Below are positions 48,496 to 57,859 of a stretch of 64,000 nt of DNA, in pieces (positions within the stretch are counted from its first letter, which is position 1; the number at the start of each line of letters is the position of its first letter). Below the pieces are notes generated by a model, which was not told the origin of the DNA, ran no database searches, and was given only the letters and a program-made list of their open reading frames with translations. The translations under genes and the position numbers were made by a program. The stretch covers positions 69,933,295-69,997,294 of the forward strand of contig OY723406.1 of NCBI GenBank assembly GCA_963210345.1, in the 5' to 3' direction. Source of the DNA: Inga oerstediana. Taxonomy: Eukaryota > Streptophyta > Magnoliopsida > Fabales > Fabaceae.

Positions 48496-51400
48496 CCATG
48501 AATACATCTCAATTCATGGCTAGGACTGATGCAGCAATCAAAAGCCAAGATACCTCAATAAAGAACTTGGAGATCCAGATGGGCCAAATTGCAAATATAC
48601 TGAATTCCAGACAACCAGGAACTCTACCAAGTGACACCGAAAGAAACCCAAGAGAGCATGTGAAGGCCATTGCACTAAGAAGTGGGAAAGAATTGAAATA
48701 TCCTTTAATTAAAAAGAAGGATGACGGAGAAAAGAAAGAAGGTGGAAAAGAACAAAAGGAGGAAGTACAAGAACAGAAGGAGGATGATGTGATACCAGGA
48801 AGAATCAGCTTTCCAGATAATCCTCCTCCATATGTACCACCAGTTCCATACCCTCAGAGACTTGTGAAGGCAAAGATAGACAAGCAATTTGTAAAGTTTC
48901 TAGAGGTTTTCAAAAAGTTGCACATCAATATTCCTTTCGCAGATGTTCTTGCCCAAATGCCCAGTTATGCAAAATTCATGAAGGACATTCTTTCAAATAA
49001 GCGTAAGCTTGAGGAATTTGAAATAGTTGCACTTACTGAGGAGTGCAGTGCTATTCTCTAAAAGAAATTACCTCCAAAGCTGAAAGATCCAGGAAGCTTC
49101 TGCATACCTTGCACCATAGGTCAATGTCACTTTGAAAAAGCACTTTGTGAACTTGGAGCAAGTGTAAACCCCATGCCTCTATCTGTCTATAATAAACTTG
49201 GTCTTGGAGTGGTGAAGGCAACCACAGTTTCATTACTTTTGGCGGACCGATCAATAAAGCATCCGAGGGGTGTCTTAGAAGATGTTCTGGTGAAGGTGGA
49301 CAAACTCATATTCCCAATTGATTTCATAATACTTGACATGGAAGAAGACCAAGAAATTCCTATTATTCTTGGGAGGCCATTTCTAGCAACTGGGAGAACG
49401 TTAATAGATGTGCAACAGGGGAAGTTAACCTTGCAAGTTCAAGATAATCAAGTATCCTTCAACATTTTCAAGGCTTTATCCTTTCCAGATGAAGGTGACA
49501 CTTGCTACAGAGTCGACACATTATCCAGTTGCACAAAAGACGTGGTGAACAAAATTTGCATGGATCAACCATTAGCAATAGGAATGGTAGATCTATCAAA
49601 ATCTACTAATCCTGAAGTCTTGGAGCAGATTAAGTACCTGGAAGTAAATTCCCTAATTTTTATCATGAAACCATTTGAAGATCTTGGGGAAAGGCCAAGT
49701 AAGTCGGTACCATCAACAGAGAAACCACTAGTACTAGAGTTGAAAATACTACCATCCTACTTGAAGTATGTGTATCTGGGGGGAAATTTAACATTACCTG
49801 TAATCGTCTCAGCAGCTCTTACTCTTGAAGAAGAAGAAAAGTTATTAAGAGTTCTAAGGGAGTATAAAGCAGCATTTGGATGGTCAATAGCTGATATAAG
49901 AGGGATTAGTCCATCAATTTGTATGCATAAGATCTTGATGGAGGATAACTACAAGCCATCAGTTGAGCACCAGAGAAGACTCAATCCAAACATAAAGGAG
50001 GTGGTGAGAAAGGAGGTAATAAAGTGGCTAGATGCAGGCATAATCTACCCAATCTCTGACAGTCAATGGGTAGGTACAGTTCAAGTTGTGCCAAAGAAAG
50101 GAGGAATGACAGTAGTGCCCAATGAGAAAAATGAACTGATTCCACAATGAACGGTGACTGGATGGAAAGTGTGCATCGACTACAGAAAGCTCAATAAAAC
50201 CACCAGAAAAGATCACTTCCCTCTGCCATTTATAGACCAGATGCTTGACAGACTAGCAGGGAAAGCCTATTATTGTTTCCTAGATGGGTACACAGGATAT
50301 AATCAAATTACAATTGCACCGGAGGATCAAGAGAAAACAACTTTTACATGTCCATATGGTACCTTTGCCTTCAGAAAGATGCCATTTGGTATATGTAATG
50401 CACCAGCAACATTTCAAAGGAGTATGATGGCGATCTTCTCAGACATGGTGGAAAGGTTTATTGAGGTATTCATGGATGATTTTTCAGTTTTTGGAGAATC
50501 ATTTGATCATTGTCTTTCAAATTTGGCAAAAGTCTTGCAACGTTGTATGGAGACAAACTTGGTTCTAAATTGGGAGAAATGCCATTTTATGGTGAAAGAA
50601 GAAATCATGCTGGGTTACAAGGTATCTGATCGAGGCATTGAAGTGGATCGAGCTAAGATTGAAACAATTCAAAAGCTACCACCTCCTTCCTCAATCAAGG
50701 GCATTCGGAGTTTTTTGGGACATGCTGGCTTCTATAGAAGATTCATCAAGGACTTCTCAAAAATCACAAAGCCACTTTGTATGCTGTTGGAGAAAAACAC
50801 TCCCTTTGTGTTTAATAAGGAGTGCTTATCAGCCTTCCAAACTCTAAAAAGTGCCTTGACTTCTGCACCAGTTATCATAGGTCCAGATTGGAATCTTCCA
50901 TTCGAGATGATGTGCGATGCAAGTGATTATGCAGTTAGAGCTGTTCTGGGCCAAAGAAAAGACAAGGTCTTTCATGCCATCTATTATGCCAGCAGGACAC
51001 TCTCAGATACACAGCTGAATTATGCAACAACAGAAAAGGAGCTATATAGCTGTAGTGTTTGCATTCGACAAATTCAGAGCATACTTGATCGGGTTAAAGG
51101 TCATTGTCTGGACGAACCACTCAGCAATCAAATACTTGATTGAGAAGAAAGAAGCAAAGCCCAGACTGATCAGATGGGTGCTTCTACTACAAGATTTGAC
51201 TTGGAGATCAAAGACAAAAGAGGGACTGAGAATCTCATTGCAGATCATCTTTCTCGATTAGAACCACCTGAACAAAAGAGAGAATCACCAATCCAGGAGA
51301 ATTTCCCAGATGAGCAACTTTTTATCATGCAGTCACAACCTACTCCTTGGTATGCTGATATTGTGAATTATTTGGCAAGCGGGTTAATGCCTTATGAACT

Positions 51401-52642
51401 TTCTAAAATGCAAAAGAAGAAGTTTCTGGCTGATGTAAGGCATTACTTTTGGGAGGATCCGTTCTTATATAAACAAAGCCCAGATCGAATTATCAGGCGA
51501 TGTGTTCCTGAAGAAGAGATGGACAGCATCTTAAATCACTGCCATTCATCCCCATATAGTGGTCATTTTGGAGCAAATAGAAAAGCTACTAAAGTCCTTC
51601 AATCAGGATTTTACTGGCCTACACTCTTCAAGGACGCTCACAGACTTGTGGCAACCTGTGACAGATGTCAAAGAACGAGAAATATCTCAAGGAGACATGA
51701 AGCCCCTTTAACCAACATCTTAGAAGTTGAACTTTTTAATGTATGGGGGATCGATTTTATGGGCCTTTTCCATCTTCATTTAGCAACCAGTTCATTTTAG
51801 TAGCTGTTGACTATTTCTCCAAGTGAGTTGAAGCAGCTGCCTTTCCTACAAATGATTCTCGTGTGGTTGTGAAGTTCTTAAAGAAGAATATTTTTACAAG
51901 ATTTGGAGTGCCTAGAGCTATTATCAGTGATGGAGGAAGGCATTTTTGCAATCAGCAACTTCAGTCGGTATTGGCTAAATATAGAGTAACTCATAAGGTT
52001 GCAACTCCATATCATCCACAAACTAGTGGGCAGGTGGAAATCTCGAACAGAGAACTAAAGTGGATCTTAGAAAAGACGGTGAATTCCAATCAGAAGGACT
52101 GGGCTCAAAAGTTAGATGATGCACTCTGGGCTTATAGAACTACCTTCAAGACACCAATTGGCACATCCCCATATCAATTGGTCTACGGAAAAGCATACCA
52201 TCTTCCAGTAGAAATGGAGCACAAAGCATATTGGGCAATAAAAGTATTAAATTTTGACTTAAAGGCAGCTGGGGAGAAAAGGCTTCTCCAACTCAATAAG
52301 CTTGAAGAATTCAGACAACAAGCTTATGAAAATGCTAAGTTATACAAGGAGAAGACAAAAATGTGGCATGATAGAAGAATTTTGAGAAGAGAGTTTACAC
52401 CGGGACAAAAAGTGCTTTTATACAACTCAAGGTTAAAGCTCTTTCTAGGAAAGTTAAGATCAAGGTGGTCAGGTCCTTTTACTGTAATTCAAGTATGGCC
52501 ATATAGAACTGTGGAGATACAAGATGGTGATCGAAAATTCAAAGTGAATGGGCAAAGACTCAAAGAATACAATGAAGGTGCACTCAAAAGTTTGAAATTT
52601 GTCATCATATTTGAGGAACCAACAGGTAAGTCCTCAATCTAG
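48483..52642 (+). pseudogene. pol of LOG-gypsy 1: protease, RT, RNase H, integrase
   Basis: The gag tail (SIKNLEIQMGQIANILNSRQ) is followed by protease with the site reading CELGASVN near 49150, where the catalytic Asp has become Glu, and PIILGRPFLATGRTLIDVQ. RT from about 50154 has KVCIDYRKLNKTTRKDHFPL, YGTFAFRKMPFGICNAPATF and the catalytic box FMDDFSVFG (about 50472). RNase H follows (FEMMCDASDYAVRAVLGQ), then integrase with an HHCC zinc domain near 51530-51670, GIDFMG, FGVPRAIISDGG (51902), TPYHPQTSGQVEISNRELKW and a C-terminal domain. Lesions: CGA to TGA at 50148, a 1-base insertion near 51050 offset by a 1-base loss near 51190, a frameshift near 51765, TGG to TGA at 51824, and a stop near 49059 (CAA/CAG to TAA). 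Confidence 0.93.
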
Positions 52643-52862
52643 TAAAATTTTTTTAAAGAAAATATACATATATATATAAATTATATAAAAAAAAGAAAAA
52701 AAATTGGTTTGGTTTTTGTCTAGCTAAAGACGTTAAAGAAGGGCGACTATTTGGGAGGCAACCCCAAAATTTCTTTCCTACTTTCTCATTTCTTTCCTAC
52801 TCATCGAAACACACCGCACTGCATTGATATTTTAGTTTTCATCAGCTTCTTTTTAAGTTACC

Positions 52863-53378
52863 ATGGAGGAATCTCTTGCAAAGCTTAAGAACAGGTTTCT
52901 CATTCTTCCTAAAGATGTGCTCAGGAAGCTCTATAGCTGTCAACTTGAAAGGATGAAAGTATTCAAGCATTTGGGACTTCTTGAGGACATACGCTGGATC
53001 ATTGAGGCTAAGGTACATTTAGCAGAGGAGTTTAATAAATCAATTGTTAAACCTTTGCCAGGAATGGGAAGAAGTTCTTACTCTAAAAAGAGAAGAGCTA
53101 AAAGAATGAATATCTGCTACAAATGTGCAAGGTGGACATGTGATCAGCGTTGTAGAAGCAAATGTATGGTTTCTATAAATCGAGAAGATAAAATTAAATT
53201 TATAAAGGATGGACTGAGTAAGGAGTCCCTGGATGATATCATTCATCGTATTCTTCTTGATTTAGTGAATGTATTCAACCAAGAAAAATGGCGCTACTGT
53301 CTTGGGAACCTGACAAAAAAAGACCCAGTTTGCCAGTTTATAAGAAAGCTGGATGGGAAGCCAATCCTCGATTCATAG
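52863..53378 (+). CDS. 171-residue basic, cysteine-rich ORF in env-like position
   Basis: I do not recognise this protein. The ATG has a good plant context (accATGGa) and the frame is open to the TAG at 53376, although pol upstream is broken in several places. Residues 1-60 look helical and charged (KLKNRFLILPKDVLRKLY; RMKVFKHLGLLEDIRWIIEA). Residues 75-81 are KKRRAKR, a nuclear-localisation-like patch. Cysteines at 85, 88, 93, 97 and 101 give C-x2-C-x4-C-x3-C-x3-C. There is no signal peptide or membrane segment, so it is not a classical envelope protein. A basic patch directly before a Cys cluster recalls small nucleic-acid-binding proteins, including those of some plant RNA viruses, but the likeness is only one of layout. 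It starts 220 bases after pol and lies 347 bases before LOG. LOG-gypsy 2 has lost it. Confidence 0.7.
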   Translation: MEESLAKLKNRFLILPKDVLRKLYSCQLERMKVFKHLGLLEDIRWIIEAKVHLAEEFNKSIVKPLPGMGRSSYSKKRRAKRMNICYKCARWTCDQRCRSKCMVSINREDKIKFIKDGLSKESLDDIIHRILLDLVNVFNQEKWRYCLGNLTKKDPVCQFIRKLDGKPILDS

Positions 53379-53725
53379 AAATCATTTAAGCCGTTTCTGG
53401 ACGTAAAACCAGAGGAAGATGTGAGCCAAAATTACAACTACTGTACATAATCATGCTTTTGTCTAATCGTCTTATCTTTTTTTGCAGCTTTTATCAAATC
53501 TTTCTTATCTTTTCGATAGCTTTTGTCTACTCTACTTTATCTTTTGACTTTCTTTCCTCTTTTTGTTTAATTTCTTCACGCAATGGCCCACCGGTCATCT
53601 ATGTCAGAAATTTTTTCAAACTTCTTTGAAAAATGTGTGATTTGTGTGATTTTGTTGTCGCTGTTTTAGTGTTATATATGCATGTACTCTTCTACTTGTA
53701 AGCATATATACTTCCACTTATAAAT

Positions 53726-54421
53726 ATGCAGTCTTCTACTAGTAAGCATGCATGGTCCGAGAGAAAGAAAGAGAAAAAGGGTATTTCACAAAAATGTAGA
53801 TTTACATCTATTTGCATTTTTGGTGAAACTGATTTGAGCAAGAAAGGAGAGTTTATAACAGCAGCAAATGAACTGGGAATTGGATTAGCTGCCAGAGGAA
53901 TCAACTTTGTGTACGGGGGAGGCATCTAGGGCCTAAAGGGAAGTGTGGCCATTTGTGCATCCATGAATGGAAGCAAGGGTTTAAGTGTAAGGGTGAAGGA
54001 GTCGGAAGATCACACTTTTTCCTTAGGACAAGAGTTACAGGTTTCGAGCTTGCTTGAACAAATGGGACTAATGTTCTACCATGCTCAAGCTTTCATTACT
54101 CTACCCGGTGGTTTGGAGACGTTGGATGGCATTTCTAGTGTTGCATATTGGGCTAAGTTAAACTATCACAAAAAGCCATTAGGATTGTTAAATGTTAATG
54201 GTTTTTATGATAATCTGTTGTATTTTCTTGATCATGCTGTGGAAACAGGATTCATACCCCAAGCGACTCGCCATTCCATAATTTCTGCACCAAATACTAA
54301 TCAGCTGCTCGATCAACTGCAAACCTATGAACCTAAACCAGATCTACTCGTCAAGCAAATAGGTGGGTAATCTTCAGATAGCAGTCAGAAGCAGAACCCA
54401 GATACCACCCTTCGATTGTAA
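53726..54421 (+). pseudogene. LOG: LOG-like cytokinin-activating enzyme gene captured by the retrotransposon
   Basis: LOG proteins hydrolyse cytokinin riboside 5'-monophosphates to active free bases. One frame of 231 codons covers the whole fold without introns. SICIFGETDLSKKGEF and NELGIGLAARGINFVYGGG form the Rossmann N-terminus (codons about 30-66). GQELQVSSLLEQMGLMFYHA, AFITLPGGLETLDGISSVAY (codons about 121-140) and KKPLGLLNVNGFYDNLLYF follow. The end DTTLRL is shared with copy 2. Two nonsense codons, at 53927 (TAG, codon 68; copy 2 has CAA) and 54368 (TAA, codon 215; copy 2 has CAA), break it. The PGGxGTxxE motif reads P-G-G-L-E-T-L-D-G, so the usual Gly and the final catalytic-motif Glu are lost. 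The Arg-Lys pair normally upstream of the motif is not evident. Plant LOG genes have several introns, so capture from a spliced mRNA is likely. Confidence 0.92.
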
Positions 54422-55778
54422 CTTTCCTTAATCTCTTGGTTTTACTCTTAGTATTTTGATTTTACTTTATTATGTGTTTATGTTTCAAAAAAAAACCTTC
54501 TTTGAGCTCTAGAAGACATTGGGGACAATGTCTGATTTAGGTTGGGGGAGGAGAAAATTTTTTTTTGTTTTTCTTTTGTTAGTTAGTAAAATCATTAGAT
54601 GCATGGGGTGTAGAAAAAATGGCAGAGTAAGGAGTTATTCTTAGCTCTTGAGACGCATTTCATTAATTGCATTTTATTGGTTGCAATTTTTTTATCTTTT
54701 TCAAAACAAAAAACAAAAACAAAAAAGAAGTAAAAAAAAGAGTAAAAAAAAAATTGTTCAAGTTCTTTGTAATGATATTAAGAAGTACACAAGTTTTAAG
54801 TATGGATCAATTGAATTTAGAGATTTTATAGCATGAATAAACAACTGATTGTTGCAATTGGTGATGAATTTTGAGATTGAATGAACTGAGTTTAAAAATT
54901 CCTAGCCGTGAGCTTCTGAGCCTATAATGATTATTTCTCTTGTGTGTGATATTCACCTATTAAGTTGTCACTCTAGAACTTGCTTTAAATCTGGTTGAAA
55001 TTACATCTCACATGCACATTCAAAAATGATAAAGGCATTCATTTTCTTTAGCCAGAGCCAAATAGCCAACCTTGCAATTATACCGTTATACCGTTGATAA
55101 GCCCCTTTAAGTCTAATTGACTGTTTCTTTGTTCTCAACCTATTAACATGTACTTTAATGATATATCAAGTGCTTTTACCTTATTCGGAAGATTGGTAGA
55201 GCATTAGAAATTCTTGTGAAATGGGCTATTGACAAAGTGTGGGGGTGTATATATCATCAATTTTATAGTTGCAATTCAAAAAGGAAAAAAAAAGAAAAAA
55301 AAGAGAAAAAAAAATATGACAAGTGTTTGAATTGTGGGTTGTTATGATGAGATAAATTTATAAGTAGCCCATTTTTCAATTGTTCTATTAAATTTCTTAA
55401 ATATAGCATGTCATATCATGTTTTACATTCCTTTTACCTTAACCCCATTACAACCCTTAATAAGTCCTTTTGATTTGAATTATGCATGTGAATTAAGTAG
55501 TGGAGATTGAGATTTTTAACAAGCCTATGGTAGTGCAATTTTTTTAGTTGAATTTGAGCGAAACACTTACCCTTAAACACTTGAGGGATTGAGAGAATGA
55601 GTTACACTTACAAACTCGGTTTATTCATTTTCAAACAAAGTTACCAATTTATATTTTCGTTGATTCATGAATACTATGATCTCTTTACTTTTCAATTGTG
55701 TTCTTACTTATGACTTGACACTTCTGAATTTGTTGGAAGCACTTATTAGTCATTCCTTGTCCGAGGACGTCCAAGAGC
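54422..55778 (+). other. 3' non-coding region of LOG-gypsy 1
   Basis: About 1.36 kb without a gene. It contains a hairpin and a purine-rich tract (ttgggggaggaga) near 54515-54555, A-rich runs near 54700-54755 and 55275-55315, and the polypurine tract at its end. The same region is present in LOG-gypsy 2. Confidence 0.8.
54515..54532 (+). promoter_or_regulatory. Hairpin before a second purine-rich tract
   Basis: GACATTG-GGGA-CAATGTC forms a perfect 7-bp stem with a 4-base loop, followed closely by a G-rich tract. Related sequence occurs at this place in Athila/Tat-type elements. The counterpart in LOG-gypsy 2 keeps five of the seven pairs. Confidence 0.6.
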
Positions 55779-55794
55779 TAAGTGTGGGGGAATT
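55779..55794 (+). promoter_or_regulatory. Polypurine tract of LOG-gypsy 1
   Basis: TAAGTGTGGGGGAATT abuts the 3' LTR. The same sequence, reverse-complemented, abuts the LTR of LOG-gypsy 2. Confidence 0.85.
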
Positions 55795-57230
55795 TGATAA
55801 GTAAAATATTTGCATATTTATTTTCCCTTATATGATGATTTTATGGACGATATTTGAGCTTAATATAATATATTTGGGAGTAATATAATATGACGGAATC
55901 ACTGTATCAGGACGTTACTGTAGCGGATGGAGGTGACTGTAGCGGATGGAATCACTGTAGCACTGTAGCAACACAGAAAACATACGTAGGTTTGTTGAAA
56001 AGTCATGTTCATGAGTGAAAAGAAGGCAAAATACTGTGGCACCTATGGAAAAAAAAGAAGAAGCAACAGACGCACTTCACTTGCCTATATATATGTGTGC
56101 TTCTTTGCAAAATGGAAGGAGGATGAGAGAAGAAATATAGTGGAGATATTCTCTTTGATAAGGAGATACTTCTCTGATAGGGAGAGATATTTTCTCTGAC
56201 AGTTCTAAATAAATTGTATTATTTTTTATTTTTAATTTTATGTATTGTATTACTTTTTGCATACCTCCTACATGGAATGCTTAGTATTATATTATTTTCT
56301 GTATGTCTCCTATATGGAAGGCTTAGTATTGTATTACTTTTTGCATGCTGCCTATATGGAAGGTTTTACCTCCTAAATGAACGGCTACATTTCTCCAGTT
56401 TTTTCATGTATATTTTTGGTTGTATATTTATGTTTGAGAATTTAATATTCAAGTTTATGCAGTATTTATGAAGATTTCATTCTAGTTTTATATAATGTCA
56501 ATTTATTTTAATTTTGTTTTTAATTTTATCATGAGCTAAATTTTCATTTTCCTAGGGTGATGACGTAGCTTACTAATGACGGATTGAATCTTAACTTATT
56601 AAATCTAGTTTTAATTTCTCCTTCATGATTGAGTTTTAATTATTTTTCTTAATGCTTTCATTTGATTGGCCACCTTTTGAATGATTACAATATGCATGTT
56701 GAGACCGGAAGGAGATGTATGTGTGTAGATCCTATAATTAAAACCATAACTTGCATATGAAATAGGAATATATTCATATAAGTTGTGTAGTCTTATTGAG
56801 TTCCATAAATATTAATGCATAATTAATTGCTTAAATTCATATAGGAATATATTGGATTAGCAATTAATTATAGAATTGCCTAACCTTGGAAGAGGCTAGT
56901 AATTAAATTAGGGAAACTCGACTATCAATCATGTAGAATAAATTGGGCTAGAATAGATAAGTGATTCAATCCGGAATTTGTTAAGTGAAATCTAATCCCT
57001 AGGACTTTTTCTCATAGTTGTTTTCATATCATCTGCACTCATATTTAATTATTTTTCTTTTATTTGTACTCTCAATCACCAATTTATCGATCGACTAAAT
57101 AGAATTAAAATTACCCATTTTGGTACTTAGTGATCAATCCTCATGGGAACGATACTTTACTCACTTCTATATTACTTGATCATGACACTGTACACTTGCA
57201 CTATTTAATTGATCATCTAAACTCGTAACA
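55795..57230 (+). repeat. 3' LTR of LOG-gypsy 1
   Basis: 1436 bp from tgataagtaaaatatttgc to aaactcgtaaca. It matches the 5' LTR throughout. It lacks about 90 bp of U3 after ttgggagtaatata and has one extra actgtagcggatgg unit. Confidence 0.95.
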
Positions 57231-57859
57231 ATTGGCCACCAATAAGATTGTTGGGTTCACTTGATTAATGCTTGAGAGGGCTAGATTGAGTGTAGAACTT
57301 GAGTTAAATTGTGTGAGAGCTTGAAATTTGTGAATTGAATGGATAGCTTTGTTAATGAGGTAGAGATACACTCATTGACCTCACATAGCCAAATAGGATT
57401 TGTAATGAAATCAGGGTTTAATTAGTTAATTAAGAGATTAATGAATTAATTAAACTATACACCTATTTTGAGACTTGAGAGAGCACTTATAGGTAAATTA
57501 GTATCCTTGGCTAGTATAATCTTTCATTAAGTAGCACATATAGGGGGATTTAGTGAATGCTTTTTAAATACAAGAGGGGGATAAACAATCTTAAGTTTCA
57601 TTCAATACTTGAATTCAAAGAATCATTTGCTTTTATAAATTTTTCGTTGAAAAGTAGTTTTAAAATTTCTTTCTCACCCAACCAACATGTTTTGTTCCAA
57701 CTTGATCAATTTCAAATGAATCTATTTAACCTAATTGAACATATAATTGCATTTGTTAGTTTGCTTTCGTCGTAGTCCTCGTGGCAATGATCTTTACTCA
57801 TCACTTTATTACTTGTGACCCGTATGCTTGCGAAAGCTAAACGGAGAACACCCAGATAA

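Larger units (their letters stand above)
45702..57230 (+). mobile_element. LOG-gypsy 1: nearly complete Athila-type retrotransposon carrying LOG
   Basis: The element is 11,529 bp with TG...CA LTRs and the perfect TSD ATTGG (45697-45701 and 57231-57235). Order: 5' LTR, Asp-tRNA primer-binding site, gag, pol (protease, RT, RNase H, integrase), a 171-codon ORF, a LOG gene copy, long 3' region, polypurine tract, 3' LTR. Athila membership is inferred from the gag sequence, the Asp-tRNA site, the long LTRs and extra coding space after pol. The damage is limited, with a few nonsense codons and single-base shifts. The LTRs differ by a few percent by eye, so it is fairly young but not new. Confidence 0.95.
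44835..57840 (+). mobile_element. Gypsy D: fragmentary LTR, split by LOG-gypsy 1
   Basis: The two parts, about 44835-45701 and 57236-57840, join at ATTGG. The right part ends with sequence typical of Ty3/gypsy LTR 3' ends (tcctcgtggcaatgatcttt then actcatcactttattacttg). No primer-binding site or coding region follows; after 57840 the sequence is CACTA B2 again. It is therefore probably a solo or truncated LTR. Its edges are uncertain by tens of bases. Within it, 45136-45288 has nested palindromes. The ORFs at 44901-45110 and 45110-45367 have no recognisable domain and are probably not genes. Confidence 0.5.

Noticed and set aside
52863..53378. A classical retroviral-type envelope gene
   Set aside because: The position fits, but there is no signal peptide, transmembrane segment or furin-like context. 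The protein is basic and cysteine-rich.
53726..54421. A functional host LOG gene that happened to lie next to a retrotransposon
   Set aside because: It lies within the element's LTRs and TSD, lacks introns, has two nonsense codons and an altered active-site motif, and a second copy has the same retrotransposon flanks.
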